A stretch of 64,000 nucleotides of DNA from Streptomyces sp. B21-083 (GTDB lineage: Bacteria > Actinomycetota > Actinomycetes > Streptomycetales > Streptomycetaceae), in contig NZ_JARUND010000002.1 of the NCBI RefSeq assembly GCF_036898825.1, forward strand, positions 2,480,001 through 2,544,000, read 5' to 3'. Made by a program: the position numbers and the translations under genes. The notes beneath the pieces were generated by a model, which did not search any database, was not told the origin of the DNA, and worked only from the letters and a program-made list of their open reading frames with translations. Every line of letters starts with the position of its first letter. Position 1 is the first letter of the stretch. Positions 1 through 9,070 of this stretch are shown in pieces.

Positions 1-607
1 GCATGATCAGGCCGAGCAGCATGAACGTGACCGGGACCAGCGGCACCAGCATGTGCTTCCACTGCGTGAGCAGCCGCCTGTCCTCCTTGCGCGCGATCAG
101 GTCGGCGCCCCACAGCACCAGGGCGAGCTTGCCGAACTCGCTCGGCTGGATCTGGAAGGAGCCGCCCAGCGAGATCCAGTTCTGGTTGCCGTTGATGGAC
201 AGCCCTATCCCGGGCACCTGGACGAGGGCCATCAGGAAGACGGAGCCGGCGAGGATCGGGTAGGCGAGCGCCCGGTGCAGCTTCACGGGCATGCGCGAGG
301 CCGAGAACAGCAGCACACCGCCGATCGTGGCGGCCAGCAGCTGTTTGCGGAAGAAGAACGTTCCGGGCTTGGACAGTTGCAGCGCGGTGATCTGGGAGGC
401 CGAGTAGACCATCACCAGCCCGAGCACCGTGATCAGCAGCGAGCCGCCGAGGATCACGTAGTAGGCGGTCAACGGCCGGTCCCAGGCCCGCTCCACCCGC
501 CTGCGAAGCCGCCGTACGGGATTGTCCCGGGGCGGCCGGGGCGCAGCGGGCCTACGAACCCGCACAGCCCCCTGAACGGGCGCACGACCAGTACGGCTAC
601 TGGCCAT
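1..607 (-). CDS. ftsW: FtsW, SEDS peptidoglycan glycosyltransferase (partial)
   Basis: Only the first ~202 residues are present; the gene continues beyond base 1. After a ~45-residue basic, Pro-rich cytoplasmic tail comes a first membrane segment (about 46-70, including LGLVMVYSAS), then more hydrophobic segments and the SEDS-type stretch GNQNWISLGG followed by QPSELGKLAL. FtsW is the septal glycan polymerase that pairs with FtsI. The ATG at 607 is the only sensible start before the tail. Its place after murD fits the usual dcw order, but a 184-bp gap containing a repeat hairpin separates them, whereas the genes upstream are tightly coupled. The tail end and catalytic loop cannot be checked here. 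Confidence 0.95.
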   Translation of the reverse strand, partial: MASSRTGRAPVQGAVRVRRPAAPRPPRDNPVRRLRRRVERAWDRPLTAYYVILGGSLLITVLGLVMVYSASQITALQLSKPGTFFFRKQLLAATIGGVLLFSASRMPVKLHRALAYPILAGSVFLMALVQVPGIGLSINGNQNWISLGGSFQIQPSEFGKLALVLWGADLIARKEDRRLLTQWKHMLVPLVPVTFMLLGLIM

Positions 608-643
608 CAGAGCCTCCCGCACGACTGCTGAAGGGCGCGCGCA

Positions 644-695
644 GCGCCCCCTTCAGGGGCGCGGGGAACTGCGCGACCAGCCCCCCACCGGGTCG
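644..695. repeat. Dispersed Streptomyces intergenic repeat with hairpin (copy 1)
   Basis: A 7-bp hairpin (GCGCCCC, loop CTTCA, GGGGCGC; 644-662) runs into an inverted copy of a motif that reads, on the minus strand, GGCTGGTCGCGCAGTTCCCC. The same motif occurs at 38591 and 45411. It sits in the 184-bp murD-ftsW gap. It could act as a weak terminator or RNA-processing site inside the dcw transcript, or be an inert repeat. Confidence 0.7.
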
Positions 696-791
696 GCACC
701 AGACAACCCACCGAAAGTTCCCGAGCCACAACCGACCTCACGCGTCCCTCCAAGGCCCCCGAAGACACCCTTCGCGGCCGAAGACCGACCG

Positions 792-2219
792 TCAGGTCCC
801 CGTACCGAGTTCGCGAACCGCCTGTGCGAACGCGTCACCGCGTTTGTTGTAGTTGGCGAACATGTCCATCGACGCACAGGCCGGCGCCAACAGCACCGTG
901 TCCCCGGCACCGGCCAGGCCTCGCGCCGAGCGGACCGCCGCGAGCATCGCCCCAGTGTCGGTCCGGTCGAGGTCGACGACGGGTACTTCGGGCGCGTGTC
1001 GCGCGAGGGCTTCGCCGATCAGCGCACGGTCGGCACCGATCAGCACCACTCCACGAAGTCGCTTTGCCGACTTGGCGACCAGTTCGTCGAAGGTCGCGCC
1101 CTTGGCGAGCCCGCCGGCGATCCACACGATCGACTCGTACGCCGCCAAGGAGGCCTCGGCCGCGTGGGTGTTGGTCGCCTTGGAGTCGTCGATGTACGCG
1201 ACCCCGTCCACATCGGCCACGTGAGCGATGCGGTGGGCGTCCGGGGTGAAGGCCCGCAGGCCGTCCCGGACCGCCTTCGCGGGCACCCCGTAGGCCCGGG
1301 CGAGGGCAGCCGCGGCAAGGGCGTTGGCGATGTTGTGCGGGGCGGGCGGGTTGACGTCCGTGACCTCGGCCAGTTCCTGGGCGTTCCGCTGCCGGTCCTC
1401 GACGAAGGCGCGGTCGACCAGGATGCCCTCCACGACGCCGAGTTGGGACGGCCCGGGTGCGCCGAGCGTGAACCCGACGGCCCGGCAGCCCTCCTCGACG
1501 TCCGCGCCGCGCACCAGGTCCTCGGTGGCCTTGTCGGCCACGTTGTAGACACAGGCGACCTGATTGCCCTCGTAGATACGGCCCTTGTCGGCGGCGTACG
1601 CCTCCATGGAGCCGTGCCAGTCGAGATGGTCGGGGGCGAGGTTGAGGACCGCGGCGGAGTGGGCGCGCAGGGAGGGCGCCCAGTGGAGCTGGTAGCTGGA
1701 GAGTTCCACCGCGAGGACGTCGTACGTCTCCTCGCCGAGCACCACGTCGATGATCGGTGTGCCGATGTTGCCGACGGCTGCCGTACGCAGGCCCGCCGCG
1801 CGCAGGATCGACGCGAGCATCTGGGTGGTGGTCGTCTTGCCGTTGGTGCCGGTGATCGCCAGCCAGGTGGCTGCTTCGCCACCGCCCCGCCCGCGCAGCC
1901 GCCAGGCGATCTCCACGTCGCCGACGACGTCCACGCCCGCCTCGGCCGCCGCCGCGAAGAGCGGTGAACTCGGCTTCCAGCCGGGCGAGGTGACGACAAG
2001 CTGGGTGCCCTCGGGCAGGGTCTCCGCGTCTCCGAGGCGTACCTCGATGCCCTCCAGGGCCGCCGCGCGTTCCCGGTGGGCGTCGGAGTCCCCGCCGTCC
2101 ACGACGGTGACCTGGGCACCGAGAGCGGTCAGGGCGCGGGCGGCGCTGATGCCGCTCACCCCGAGACCGGCGACGGTGACCCGCACGCCCTCCCAGTCGC
2201 CGCCCTGACCGGACGTCAC
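792..2219 (-). CDS. murD: MurD, UDP-N-acetylmuramoylalanine--D-glutamate ligase
   Basis: Cytoplasmic ATP-dependent ligase adding D-Glu to UDP-MurNAc-L-Ala. 475 aa, normal for MurD. It has an N-terminal Rossmann-like UDP-binding stretch (VTVAGLGVSG, about 14-23), the Mur-ligase ATP loop ITGTNGKTT at 122-130, and a downstream DHLDWHGS / KGRIY segment typical of the central domain. The GTG start overlaps the mraY stop (GTGA), which implies translational coupling and rules out the much longer open frame upstream. A 184-bp gap follows before ftsW. Confidence 0.97.
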   Translation of the reverse strand: MTSGQGGDWEGVRVTVAGLGVSGISAARALTALGAQVTVVDGGDSDAHRERAAALEGIEVRLGDAETLPEGTQLVVTSPGWKPSSPLFAAAAEAGVDVVGDVEIAWRLRGRGGGEAATWLAITGTNGKTTTTQMLASILRAAGLRTAAVGNIGTPIIDVVLGEETYDVLAVELSSYQLHWAPSLRAHSAAVLNLAPDHLDWHGSMEAYAADKGRIYEGNQVACVYNVADKATEDLVRGADVEEGCRAVGFTLGAPGPSQLGVVEGILVDRAFVEDRQRNAQELAEVTDVNPPAPHNIANALAAAALARAYGVPAKAVRDGLRAFTPDAHRIAHVADVDGVAYIDDSKATNTHAAEASLAAYESIVWIAGGLAKGATFDELVAKSAKRLRGVVLIGADRALIGEALARHAPEVPVVDLDRTDTGAMLAAVRSARGLAGAGDTVLLAPACASMDMFANYNKRGDAFAQAVRELGTGT

Positions 2220-3307
2220 TTCTCGGCCGCCCATCCCGCGTAGAAGATGCCCAGTCCGACGATCACGCAGATGCCCTGGATGATCCAGAAGCGGACCACA
2301 ATAAGGACTTCGGACCACCCCTTGAGTTCGAAGTGGTGCTGGAGTGGCGCCATCCGGAAGACGCGCTTGCCGGTCATGCGGAACGAGCCGACCTGGATGA
2401 CCACCGACATGGTGATCAGGACGAACAGGCCGCCGAGGAGCGCCAGCAGCAGCTCCGTACGGGAGCAGATCGCGAGGCCGGCGAGCGCGCCGCCCAGGGC
2501 CAGTGAACCGGTGTCGCCCATGAAGACCTTGGCGGGTGACGTGTTCCACCACAGGAAGCCGAGGCAGGAACCCATCAGCGCCGAGGCGATGACAGCGAGG
2601 TCCAGCGGATCTCGCACCTCGTAACAGGCCGCCGGGTTGGTCAGGGTCACCGCGTTGGCGCAGGACTCCTGGAACTGCCAGACGCCGATGAACGTGTAGG
2701 CGCCGAAGACGAGGACGGAGGCGCCGGTGGCGAGGCCGTCCAGACCGTCCGTCAGGTTCACGCCGTTCGACATGGCGAGGATCATGAAGAGCGCGAAGAC
2801 GACGAACAGCACCGGGCCGATCGTCCAGCCGAAGTCCTGGACGAAGGAGAGCTTCGTGGACGCCGGTGTGTTGCCGACGTTGTCCGCGAACTGGAGCGAG
2901 AGCACCGCGAAGCTGATACCCACGGTCAGCTGGCCGGCCATCTTCGCCTTGGCCCGCAGACCGAGCGAACGGCGCTTGACGATCTTGATGTAGTCGTCCA
3001 GGAAGCCGACCAGGCCCATGCCCGCCATCAGGCCGAGCACCAGCAGGCCCGAGAAGGTCGGCGGGGGTGTGCTGGCCTCCCCCAGCCCCGTGAACACCTT
3101 GGACAGGAAGTACGCGGCGATCGTCGCCAGGATGAAGGCGATACCGCCCATCGTCGGCGTACCGCGCTTGGCGTGGTGCTCGCGCGGGCCGTCGTCGCGG
3201 ATGTACTGACCGTAGCCCTTGCGGGCCAGAAGCTTGATCAGCAGCGGAGTGCCGATCAGGGTCAGGAAAAGACCAATGACTCCTGCGAACAGGATCTGCT
3301 TCATCAT
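2216..3307 (-). CDS. mraY: MraY, phospho-MurNAc-pentapeptide transferase
   Basis: Integral membrane enzyme transferring phospho-MurNAc-pentapeptide to undecaprenyl phosphate to make lipid I. 363 aa with about ten hydrophobic segments. Family motifs visible are HHAKRGTPTMGG near residue 45, FLDDYIKI (catalytic Asp pair), NLTDGLDGLA and the C-terminal APLQHHFELKGW. The start overlaps the murF stop (ATGA). A second ATG one codon downstream is an alternative. The end overlaps the murD start by 4 bp, so murF-mraY-murD form a coupled block. Confidence 0.98.
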   Translation of the reverse strand: MMKQILFAGVIGLFLTLIGTPLLIKLLARKGYGQYIRDDGPREHHAKRGTPTMGGIAFILATIAAYFLSKVFTGLGEASTPPPTFSGLLVLGLMAGMGLVGFLDDYIKIVKRRSLGLRAKAKMAGQLTVGISFAVLSLQFADNVGNTPASTKLSFVQDFGWTIGPVLFVVFALFMILAMSNGVNLTDGLDGLATGASVLVFGAYTFIGVWQFQESCANAVTLTNPAACYEVRDPLDLAVIASALMGSCLGFLWWNTSPAKVFMGDTGSLALGGALAGLAICSRTELLLALLGGLFVLITMSVVIQVGSFRMTGKRVFRMAPLQHHFELKGWSEVLIVVRFWIIQGICVIVGLGIFYAGWAAEK

Positions 3308-4734
3308 CGGGCGGAAACCTCACCCTCGGCACCGGTCGCCAGGAGCGCCTGCGCCACGCTCTCCAGCCCGACCGACCGGGACGCCTTCACGAGCACGACA
3401 TCCCCCGGGCGCAGCTCGCTGCGCAACAGGTCGACAGCCGCCTGTGCGTCGGACACGTGCACCGACTCCTCACCCCACGAACCCTCGTTATATGCGCCCA
3501 GTTGGAGCCAGGACGCTTCCCTGCCCCCGACCGCGACGAGCTTGCCGACATTGAGCCGGACGGCCAGCCGTCCGACCGCGTCGTGCTCGGCGAGCGCCTC
3601 GTCCCCGAGCTCGGCCATCTTGCCGAGCACCGCCCACGTACGACCCCCCTTGGCCCGTGAGGCTGTGCCCATGGCCGCGAGCGCGCGCAAAGCCGCTCGC
3701 ATGGACTCGGGGTTCGCGTTGTAGGCGTCGTTGACGATCGTCACGCCGTCCGGGCGCTCGGTGACCTCCATCCGCCAACGGGAGAGGGAGCCCGCCTCGG
3801 AGAGCGCGGTGGCGATCTCGTCTGCGGACATGCCCAGCTCATGGGCGACGGCGGCGGCGGCGAGCGCGTTCGACACGTGATGCTCACCGTACAGGCGCAT
3901 GGTCACGTCGCTTGCACCGGAGGGTGTGTGGAGCCTGAAGGCGGGCTGTCCCCTGTCCGTGAGTCGCACGTTCTCGGCGCGTACGTCCGCTTCGCCGGAC
4001 TCGCCGAAGAAGATCACCTTCGCCTTTGTTCGAACCGCCATGGCCCGTACGAGGGGATCGTCGGCGTTCAGGATCGCGGTGCCGCCGTCGGCCTCGGAGG
4101 GCAGCGCCTCGACGAGTTCACCCTTCGCTTGTGCGATCTGCTCACGTCCGCCGAACTCGCCGATGTGGGCGGTGCCGACGTTGATGACGAGGCCGATCCG
4201 CGGGGGCGTCAGCTCGGTCAGGTAGCGGATGTGACCGATGCCGCGGGCGCCCATCTCCAGGACCAGGAACCTGGTTTCCTCGGTGGCGCTCAGCGCGGTC
4301 AGCGGCAGCCCGATCTCGTTGTTGAGCGAGCCGGGGGTGTAGACCGTCGGCGCCTTGTGCTGGAGCACCTGGGCGATCAGGTCCTTGGTGCTGGTCTTGC
4401 CCGCGGAGCCGGTGAGGGCCACGAGGGTCGCGCCGAGCTTCTGGACCACGTGCCGTGCGAGGGCGCCCAGCGCCCGCTGGACGTCGTCCACGACGATCGC
4501 GGGCACGCCGACGGGCCGGGAGGCGAGGACGGCGACCGCGCCGGCCTCGACGACCGCGGCCGCGAAGTCGTGGCCGTCGACGCGCTCGCCGGCGAAGGCG
4601 ACGAACAGGCTGCCGGGCTCCACCTCACGGGAGTCCCTGACGACCTGTCCGGTGACCTGGACCGACGGATCCGGTATGTCGTGGGTCTGCCCGCCGACGA
4701 CTGCTGCGATCTCGGCGAGAGAGAGGGCGATCAC
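3304..4734 (-). CDS. murF: MurF, UDP-MurNAc-tripeptide--D-Ala-D-Ala ligase
   Basis: Adds D-Ala-D-Ala to complete the cytoplasmic pentapeptide precursor. 476 aa from a GTG that lies 4 bp after the murE stop; in-frame codons upstream would run back into murE. Domain order is normal: N-terminal substrate domain (VRDSREVEPGSLFVAFAGE, about 32-50), ATP loop LTGSAGKTST (108-117), central domain with NDAYNANPESM, and a C-terminal Rossmann-like domain. The stop overlaps the mraY start by 4 bp. Confidence 0.97.
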   Translation of the reverse strand: MIALSLAEIAAVVGGQTHDIPDPSVQVTGQVVRDSREVEPGSLFVAFAGERVDGHDFAAAVVEAGAVAVLASRPVGVPAIVVDDVQRALGALARHVVQKLGATLVALTGSAGKTSTKDLIAQVLQHKAPTVYTPGSLNNEIGLPLTALSATEETRFLVLEMGARGIGHIRYLTELTPPRIGLVINVGTAHIGEFGGREQIAQAKGELVEALPSEADGGTAILNADDPLVRAMAVRTKAKVIFFGESGEADVRAENVRLTDRGQPAFRLHTPSGASDVTMRLYGEHHVSNALAAAAVAHELGMSADEIATALSEAGSLSRWRMEVTERPDGVTIVNDAYNANPESMRAALRALAAMGTASRAKGGRTWAVLGKMAELGDEALAEHDAVGRLAVRLNVGKLVAVGGREASWLQLGAYNEGSWGEESVHVSDAQAAVDLLRSELRPGDVVLVKASRSVGLESVAQALLATGAEGEVSAR

Positions 4735-4738
4735 AAGT

Positions 4739-6427
4739 TCATCCCTGGGTCTGCTGGATAGCTTCGCGAAGCACCTGGCGGTCGTCGAACGGACGGACCA
4801 CCCCGGCGATGTCCTGGCCCTGCTCATGGCCCTTGCCCGCGACCAGCACGGTGTCCCCGGGCCGCGCGCGGGCCACGGCGGCGGAGATGGCCGCGCCCCG
4901 GTCCTCGAACACCTGGACCTCGCCGCGCTCGTGGGCCGGCACGGAGGCCGCGCCTTCGAGCATGGCCGCGAGGATCGCGAGTGGGTCCTCGGAGCGGGGG
5001 TTGTCGGAGGTCAGTACGGCGGTGTCGGCGAGCCGGGCCACGGCGGCGCCCATGGGGGCGCGCTTGGTCGTGTCCCGGTCCCCGCCGCAGCCGAGCACCA
5101 CGTGCAGGCTGCCCTCGGTGACCTTGCGCAGCGCGCGCAGCACCGACTCGACGGCGTCCGTCTTGTGCGCGTAGTCGACGACCGCGAGATACGGCTGACC
5201 CGCGTCCACCCGCTCGAGCCGCCCCGGGACTCCCGGTACGACGGAGATGCCGTCGGCGGCGGCCTGCGGGTCGAGCCCGGCCTCGGCGAGGGCGACGATC
5301 GCGGCAAGGGTGTTGGCGACGTTGAAGGTGCCCGCGAGGGGTGCCCGCGCGCGGATCCGCTGGTCCTTGGGGCCGACCACCGTGAACGTCGAGTCCATCG
5401 GGCCGACCTGGACGTTCTCGGCGCGCCAGTCGGCGTCCGGGTGGCCCTCGGCGGAGTAGGTGACGACCGGGACGGTGGCCTCCTGGGCGAGTCGTCGGCC
5501 GTAGGTGTCGTCGTGGTTGACGACGCCGAGTTTGCTGCGTTCGGGAGTGAACAGCCGCGCCTTGGCCTGGAAGTAGTCCTCCATGCCGGAGTGGAACTCC
5601 ATGTGCTCCGGGCTGAGGTTGGTGAACACGGCGATGTCGAAGACGCAGCCGTCGACCCGGCCGAGGACCAGCGCGTGACTGGAGACCTCCATGGCGACAG
5701 CCTCGACCCCGCGCTCGCGCATCACCGCGAACAGAGCCTGGAGGTCGGTGGCTTCGGGGGTGGTGCGCTCGGACTTGATGCGCTCGTCGCCGATGCGCGT
5801 CTCGACCGTGCCGATCAGCCCCGTGGCCCGGTCCGTCCTGAGGCCGCCCTCGACGAGGTACGCGGTGGTGGTCTTGCCGGAGGTGCCCGTGATGCCGATC
5901 TGGAGCAGATCGCGGCCCGGGCGGCCGTAGATCGTGGCCGCCAGTTCGCCCATCCGCGCGCGCGGGTCGTCGACCACCAGCACCGGGAGGCCGGTGGCGG
6001 CGGCCCGTTCGGCGCCGGTGGGGTCGGTCAGCACGGCGGCGGCGCCGAGGCCCGCGGCCTGCGTCACGAAGTCCGCGCCGTGCAGCCGGGCCCCTGGGAG
6101 GGCGGCGTACACATCGCCGGGGCGGACCGCGCGCGAGTCATGGGTGATGCCCGTGACCGCGACGATGCCGTCCCGCGTGGCCGGGGGCTGTGGGGCGCCC
6201 AGTTGGCCGGCCAGTTCCGCGAGGGGTGTGGCGGAGACGTGAACCGGCCTCGGCGGTCCCGGATATGTCACAGGAACGCCCTTCTGGGTGGTTTGGTACT
6301 GATCAGCGTGTGGCACGGCGGTGAGCGTACCGGGCGCACCCCCGGACGGGCGAAGTGAGGGCGCGGCCGGGGTGTGCGACGGGGCGCTGCCGCCCGGGTC
6401 GGGAGAGTCGGGAGAGTTCGTGTTCAC
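4739..6427 (-). CDS. murE: MurE, UDP-MurNAc-L-Ala-D-Glu--diaminopimelate ligase
   Basis: Adds the third stem-peptide residue. 562 aa, with a ~60-residue Pro/Ser-rich N-terminal extension before the conserved VTGITHDSRAVRPG block (about 91-104). ATP loop GITGTSGKTTT is at 178-188. The motif DNPRSEDP marks a diaminopimelate-adding MurE; LL-DAP is expected in Streptomyces. The GTG start at 6427 is preceded by AGGA about 8 nt upstream, so the long N-terminus is probably real. It lies 30 bp after ftsI and 4 bp before murF. Confidence 0.96.
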   Translation of the reverse strand: MNTNSPDSPDPGGSAPSHTPAAPSLRPSGGAPGTLTAVPHADQYQTTQKGVPVTYPGPPRPVHVSATPLAELAGQLGAPQPPATRDGIVAVTGITHDSRAVRPGDVYAALPGARLHGADFVTQAAGLGAAAVLTDPTGAERAAATGLPVLVVDDPRARMGELAATIYGRPGRDLLQIGITGTSGKTTTAYLVEGGLRTDRATGLIGTVETRIGDERIKSERTTPEATDLQALFAVMRERGVEAVAMEVSSHALVLGRVDGCVFDIAVFTNLSPEHMEFHSGMEDYFQAKARLFTPERSKLGVVNHDDTYGRRLAQEATVPVVTYSAEGHPDADWRAENVQVGPMDSTFTVVGPKDQRIRARAPLAGTFNVANTLAAIVALAEAGLDPQAAADGISVVPGVPGRLERVDAGQPYLAVVDYAHKTDAVESVLRALRKVTEGSLHVVLGCGGDRDTTKRAPMGAAVARLADTAVLTSDNPRSEDPLAILAAMLEGAASVPAHERGEVQVFEDRGAAISAAVARARPGDTVLVAGKGHEQGQDIAGVVRPFDDRQVLREAIQQTQG

Positions 6428-6457
6428 GAGCTGTTTCCTGGCTGGTTTCCGTACTGA

Positions 6458-8419
6458 TCAGGGCGTGAAGGCCACGGGGAGATTCGCGGCCTTGGCCCCG
6501 GTGGGCGGTACCTGAAGGGTCTTCAGGGCGAACTCCATGACCTCCTTGTAGATGGGGCCACAGATCTGACCTCCGAAGTAACTGCCCTTGGTGGCGTTCT
6601 GGATGGCGCAGTAGACGGTGATGCGGGGGCTGTCGGCGGGCGCGAAGCCGGCGAACGAGGAGGTGTAGCCGTGGTAGCGGCCGGTGGCCGGATCCACGCG
6701 GTTGGCCGTACCCGTCTTGCCCGCCACCCGGTAGCCGGGGATGCGCGCCTTGGCGCCGGTGCCCTCCTCGTCGTCCACGACGGACTCCAGCATCTTGGCG
6801 AGGGTCTTCGCCGTCTTCGCACTGACGACCCGGGTCTTCTCGGGCGCCCCGGCGGGTGCGAACCGGCCGTCGGCTCCCTTGGTGCCCCGGATCAGGGTGG
6901 GCTCCACGCGGACGCCGCCGTTGGCGATCGTCGAGTAGACGGAGGCCGCCTGCAGCGCGTTGAGGGAGACACCCTGGCCGAAGGGGATCGTGAACTGCTG
7001 GGAGGTCGACCACTGGTCGGGCGGCGCGAGGATGCCCTTGGTCTCGCCGGGGAAGTCCAGCCCGGTGTAGCTGCCGAGGCCGAACTTGCGCAGATAGGAG
7101 TAGAGGATCCGGTTGGACTCTGCCTGCGTCCTGCCGAGCTGGCCGGTGGCCAGGATGGTGCCGATGTTGCTGGACTTGGCGAGGACACCGTTGAGGGTGA
7201 GGTACCAGGTCGGGTGGTCGATGTCGTCCTTGAAGAGCCGGTCGCCCCGGTGCAGCCGGTTGGGCACGACGACATGCGTCGCGGGCGTGGCGGCGTGCTC
7301 CTCCAGTACGGCGGCCATCGACATGACCTTGGCGGTGGAGCCGGGCTCGTAGGCGTCCTGGAGGGCCGCGTTGCCGAGCGCGTCCGGGTTCGCCCTGGTG
7401 AGGTCGTTGGGGTCGAAGCCGGGCGAGTTGGCCATGGCCAGGATCTGGCCGGTCCGGGTGTCCTGCACTATCACGTACCCGCGGTCCGCCTTCGACTCCT
7501 TCACCTGCTCGGTGATGGCGCTCTGCGCGGCCCACTGGATGTCGCGGTCGATGGTCAGTTCGACGTCGGAACCGGGTACGGCGGGCGTCTCGGTGGAGTC
7601 GGCGGTGGGCACCTGCCGTCCCCCTGACTGTGCGTACCGGATCTTGCCGTCCTGGCCGGCCAGTTCGCCGTTCAGCTGCTGTTCGAGGCCGCCGCCGCCC
7701 TTGCCGTCGGCGCTGACCCAGCCCAGCAGGCCGGCGGCGAGTCCACCGTTCGGATAGACGCGCTTGCTCGCGGGCACGGCCAGCACACCGGCGAGGACGT
7801 TGAAGGCGGTCGGGTCGGTTCCGGCCTTGGCGGCCAGGGTGGACTTCAGGTCCTTGATCTGCGTCCACACCTGGGGGGTCTGGCGGTGCGCGAGCAGCGT
7901 GTAGCGGGTGTTCGGCGTCTTCAGCTTCCTCACGACGTCCGCGGCGTCCTGCCCGAGGATCGGTGCGAGGAGAGCGGCGGCCTGTTCGGGGGCGTCGCCC
8001 AGTTTCGTGGTCTTCGGCGTGAACATCGTCGGGTCGGCGGTGATGTCGTACGCGTCCACGCTGGTCGCCAGTTCGACGCCGTTGCGGTCGGTGATCTCAC
8101 CGCGTTCGGCGGCCAGGGTGCGGCCGACGTACCGGTTCTGCTCGGCCTTGGCGGCGTACACGCTCGCGTCGACGGCCTGCACCTGGAGCAGCCGCACGAC
8201 GAAGGCGATCATCACCAGGGCCAGCGCGAGGCTGACCATGCGCAGCCGGGGGCGGGGGCTGCCGAGCCGGATGACCTTGGGCCCGGCGGGGCGGCCGGGA
8301 GCGGGGCGGCGGGCGGGGCGGCCGCCGGGTCCAGGACGCCGGGGGGCGCCGGGGCGGGCGGACCTGGCCGGGGCGGGTACGCGACGGCGGGGCGGTTCCC
8401 TGTCGGACACTTCCGTCAC
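6458..8419 (-). CDS. ftsI: FtsI-type septal penicillin-binding protein (class B PBP)
   Basis: Septal D,D-transpeptidase. 653 aa. A strongly basic Pro/Arg-rich cytoplasmic tail (1-60) precedes one membrane anchor (about 61-80), a PBP dimerisation domain starting at RGEITDRNG, then the transpeptidase domain. Active-site motifs are S361-TAK, S416-SN and K567-TGT, all intact. The GTG start overlaps the ftsL stop (GTGA). FtsL upstream and FtsW downstream are its known partners in the divisome. Confidence 0.97.
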   Translation of the reverse strand: MTEVSDREPPRRRVPAPARSARPGAPRRPGPGGRPARRPAPGRPAGPKVIRLGSPRPRLRMVSLALALVMIAFVVRLLQVQAVDASVYAAKAEQNRYVGRTLAAERGEITDRNGVELATSVDAYDITADPTMFTPKTTKLGDAPEQAAALLAPILGQDAADVVRKLKTPNTRYTLLAHRQTPQVWTQIKDLKSTLAAKAGTDPTAFNVLAGVLAVPASKRVYPNGGLAAGLLGWVSADGKGGGGLEQQLNGELAGQDGKIRYAQSGGRQVPTADSTETPAVPGSDVELTIDRDIQWAAQSAITEQVKESKADRGYVIVQDTRTGQILAMANSPGFDPNDLTRANPDALGNAALQDAYEPGSTAKVMSMAAVLEEHAATPATHVVVPNRLHRGDRLFKDDIDHPTWYLTLNGVLAKSSNIGTILATGQLGRTQAESNRILYSYLRKFGLGSYTGLDFPGETKGILAPPDQWSTSQQFTIPFGQGVSLNALQAASVYSTIANGGVRVEPTLIRGTKGADGRFAPAGAPEKTRVVSAKTAKTLAKMLESVVDDEEGTGAKARIPGYRVAGKTGTANRVDPATGRYHGYTSSFAGFAPADSPRITVYCAIQNATKGSYFGGQICGPIYKEVMEFALKTLQVPPTGAKAANLPVAFTP

Positions 8420-8973
8420 CTGCCGGGGGTCGTGGAGGGGAGGGTGGGAGTGGGGGTGGGACTGGGCGCCGGCTCCGGGGACGCCGGCGCGGACGGGGTC
8501 GGCGTGGGCGTGGGCTCAGGGGTGGGCGTGGGGGTGGCCGGGGGCGTGGGCACCGGCGCCGGGACGTTCATCTCGGGCGGGACCATCTCCGGGATCCGCA
8601 ACGCCGCCTGTTCCGCGGCCTCCGGGACGCCCTTGACGGTGCCACCCGGGTCGAGGAAGGCAGGGTCGCCGCCGGGCACCATGCCGAGTTCCCTGGCCCG
8701 TCGCTGAAGTGCGTCGGGCGCGGCGTAGGCGTCGACGTCCCGCTGGAGCGCCTGTTCCTCGTCGGTGAGGCTCTTGGTGTCCCGCTGCAGGTCGTCCTGG
8801 CGGAACCCGCCTTCGCTGAGCGCGGAGTTCAGCACGAGGAGCCCGATGAGACCGCTGCCCAGCAGGAACACGACGAGCAGGACGAAGGGGGTACGGGCGG
8901 CCTGTCCCGGCCCTGCGGGGAGGAGCCGGGCGAGCCGGGCCGCCCGGCCTCTCGGCTCGGGTTTGCTATTCAC
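8416..8973 (-). CDS. ftsL: FtsL-like septum protein
   Basis: Small bitopic divisome protein, 185 aa. It has a cytoplasmic basic stretch, one membrane segment (about 30-52, FVLLVVFLLGSGLIGLLVL), then a heptad-like extracytoplasmic region (DLQRDTKSLTDEEQALQRDVDA) typical of FtsL/DivIC. The tail from about 140 is low-complexity Pro/Thr/Glu repeat (PTPTPEPTPTPTPSAP), presumably cell-wall spanning. The GTG start sits very close to a GGGGAGGG ribosome site. Called from position between rsmH and ftsI plus topology; sequence similarity in this family is weak. Confidence 0.88.
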   Translation of the reverse strand: MNSKPEPRGRAARLARLLPAGPGQAARTPFVLLVVFLLGSGLIGLLVLNSALSEGGFRQDDLQRDTKSLTDEEQALQRDVDAYAAPDALQRRARELGMVPGGDPAFLDPGGTVKGVPEAAEQAALRIPEMVPPEMNVPAPVPTPPATPTPTPEPTPTPTPSAPASPEPAPSPTPTPTLPSTTPGR

Positions 8974-9070
8974 TCACCCTCCCCGCGACTCGGGTCTTCC
9001 CACGCGTCTGCCCGCTCGTCTGCCCGGCAGGTCCGGGTTGCCTACTCACCCGTCGTCCCCTCCGTACGCC

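Noticed and set aside
792..3332. 846-codon minus frame joining mraY region and murD
   Set aside because: The N-terminal 370 residues are an out-of-frame reading of mraY; MurD begins at the GTG overlapping the mraY stop.
4355..6358. 667-codon open frame on the plus strand over murE/murF
   Set aside because: Antisense to two well-supported genes with no recognisable motif.
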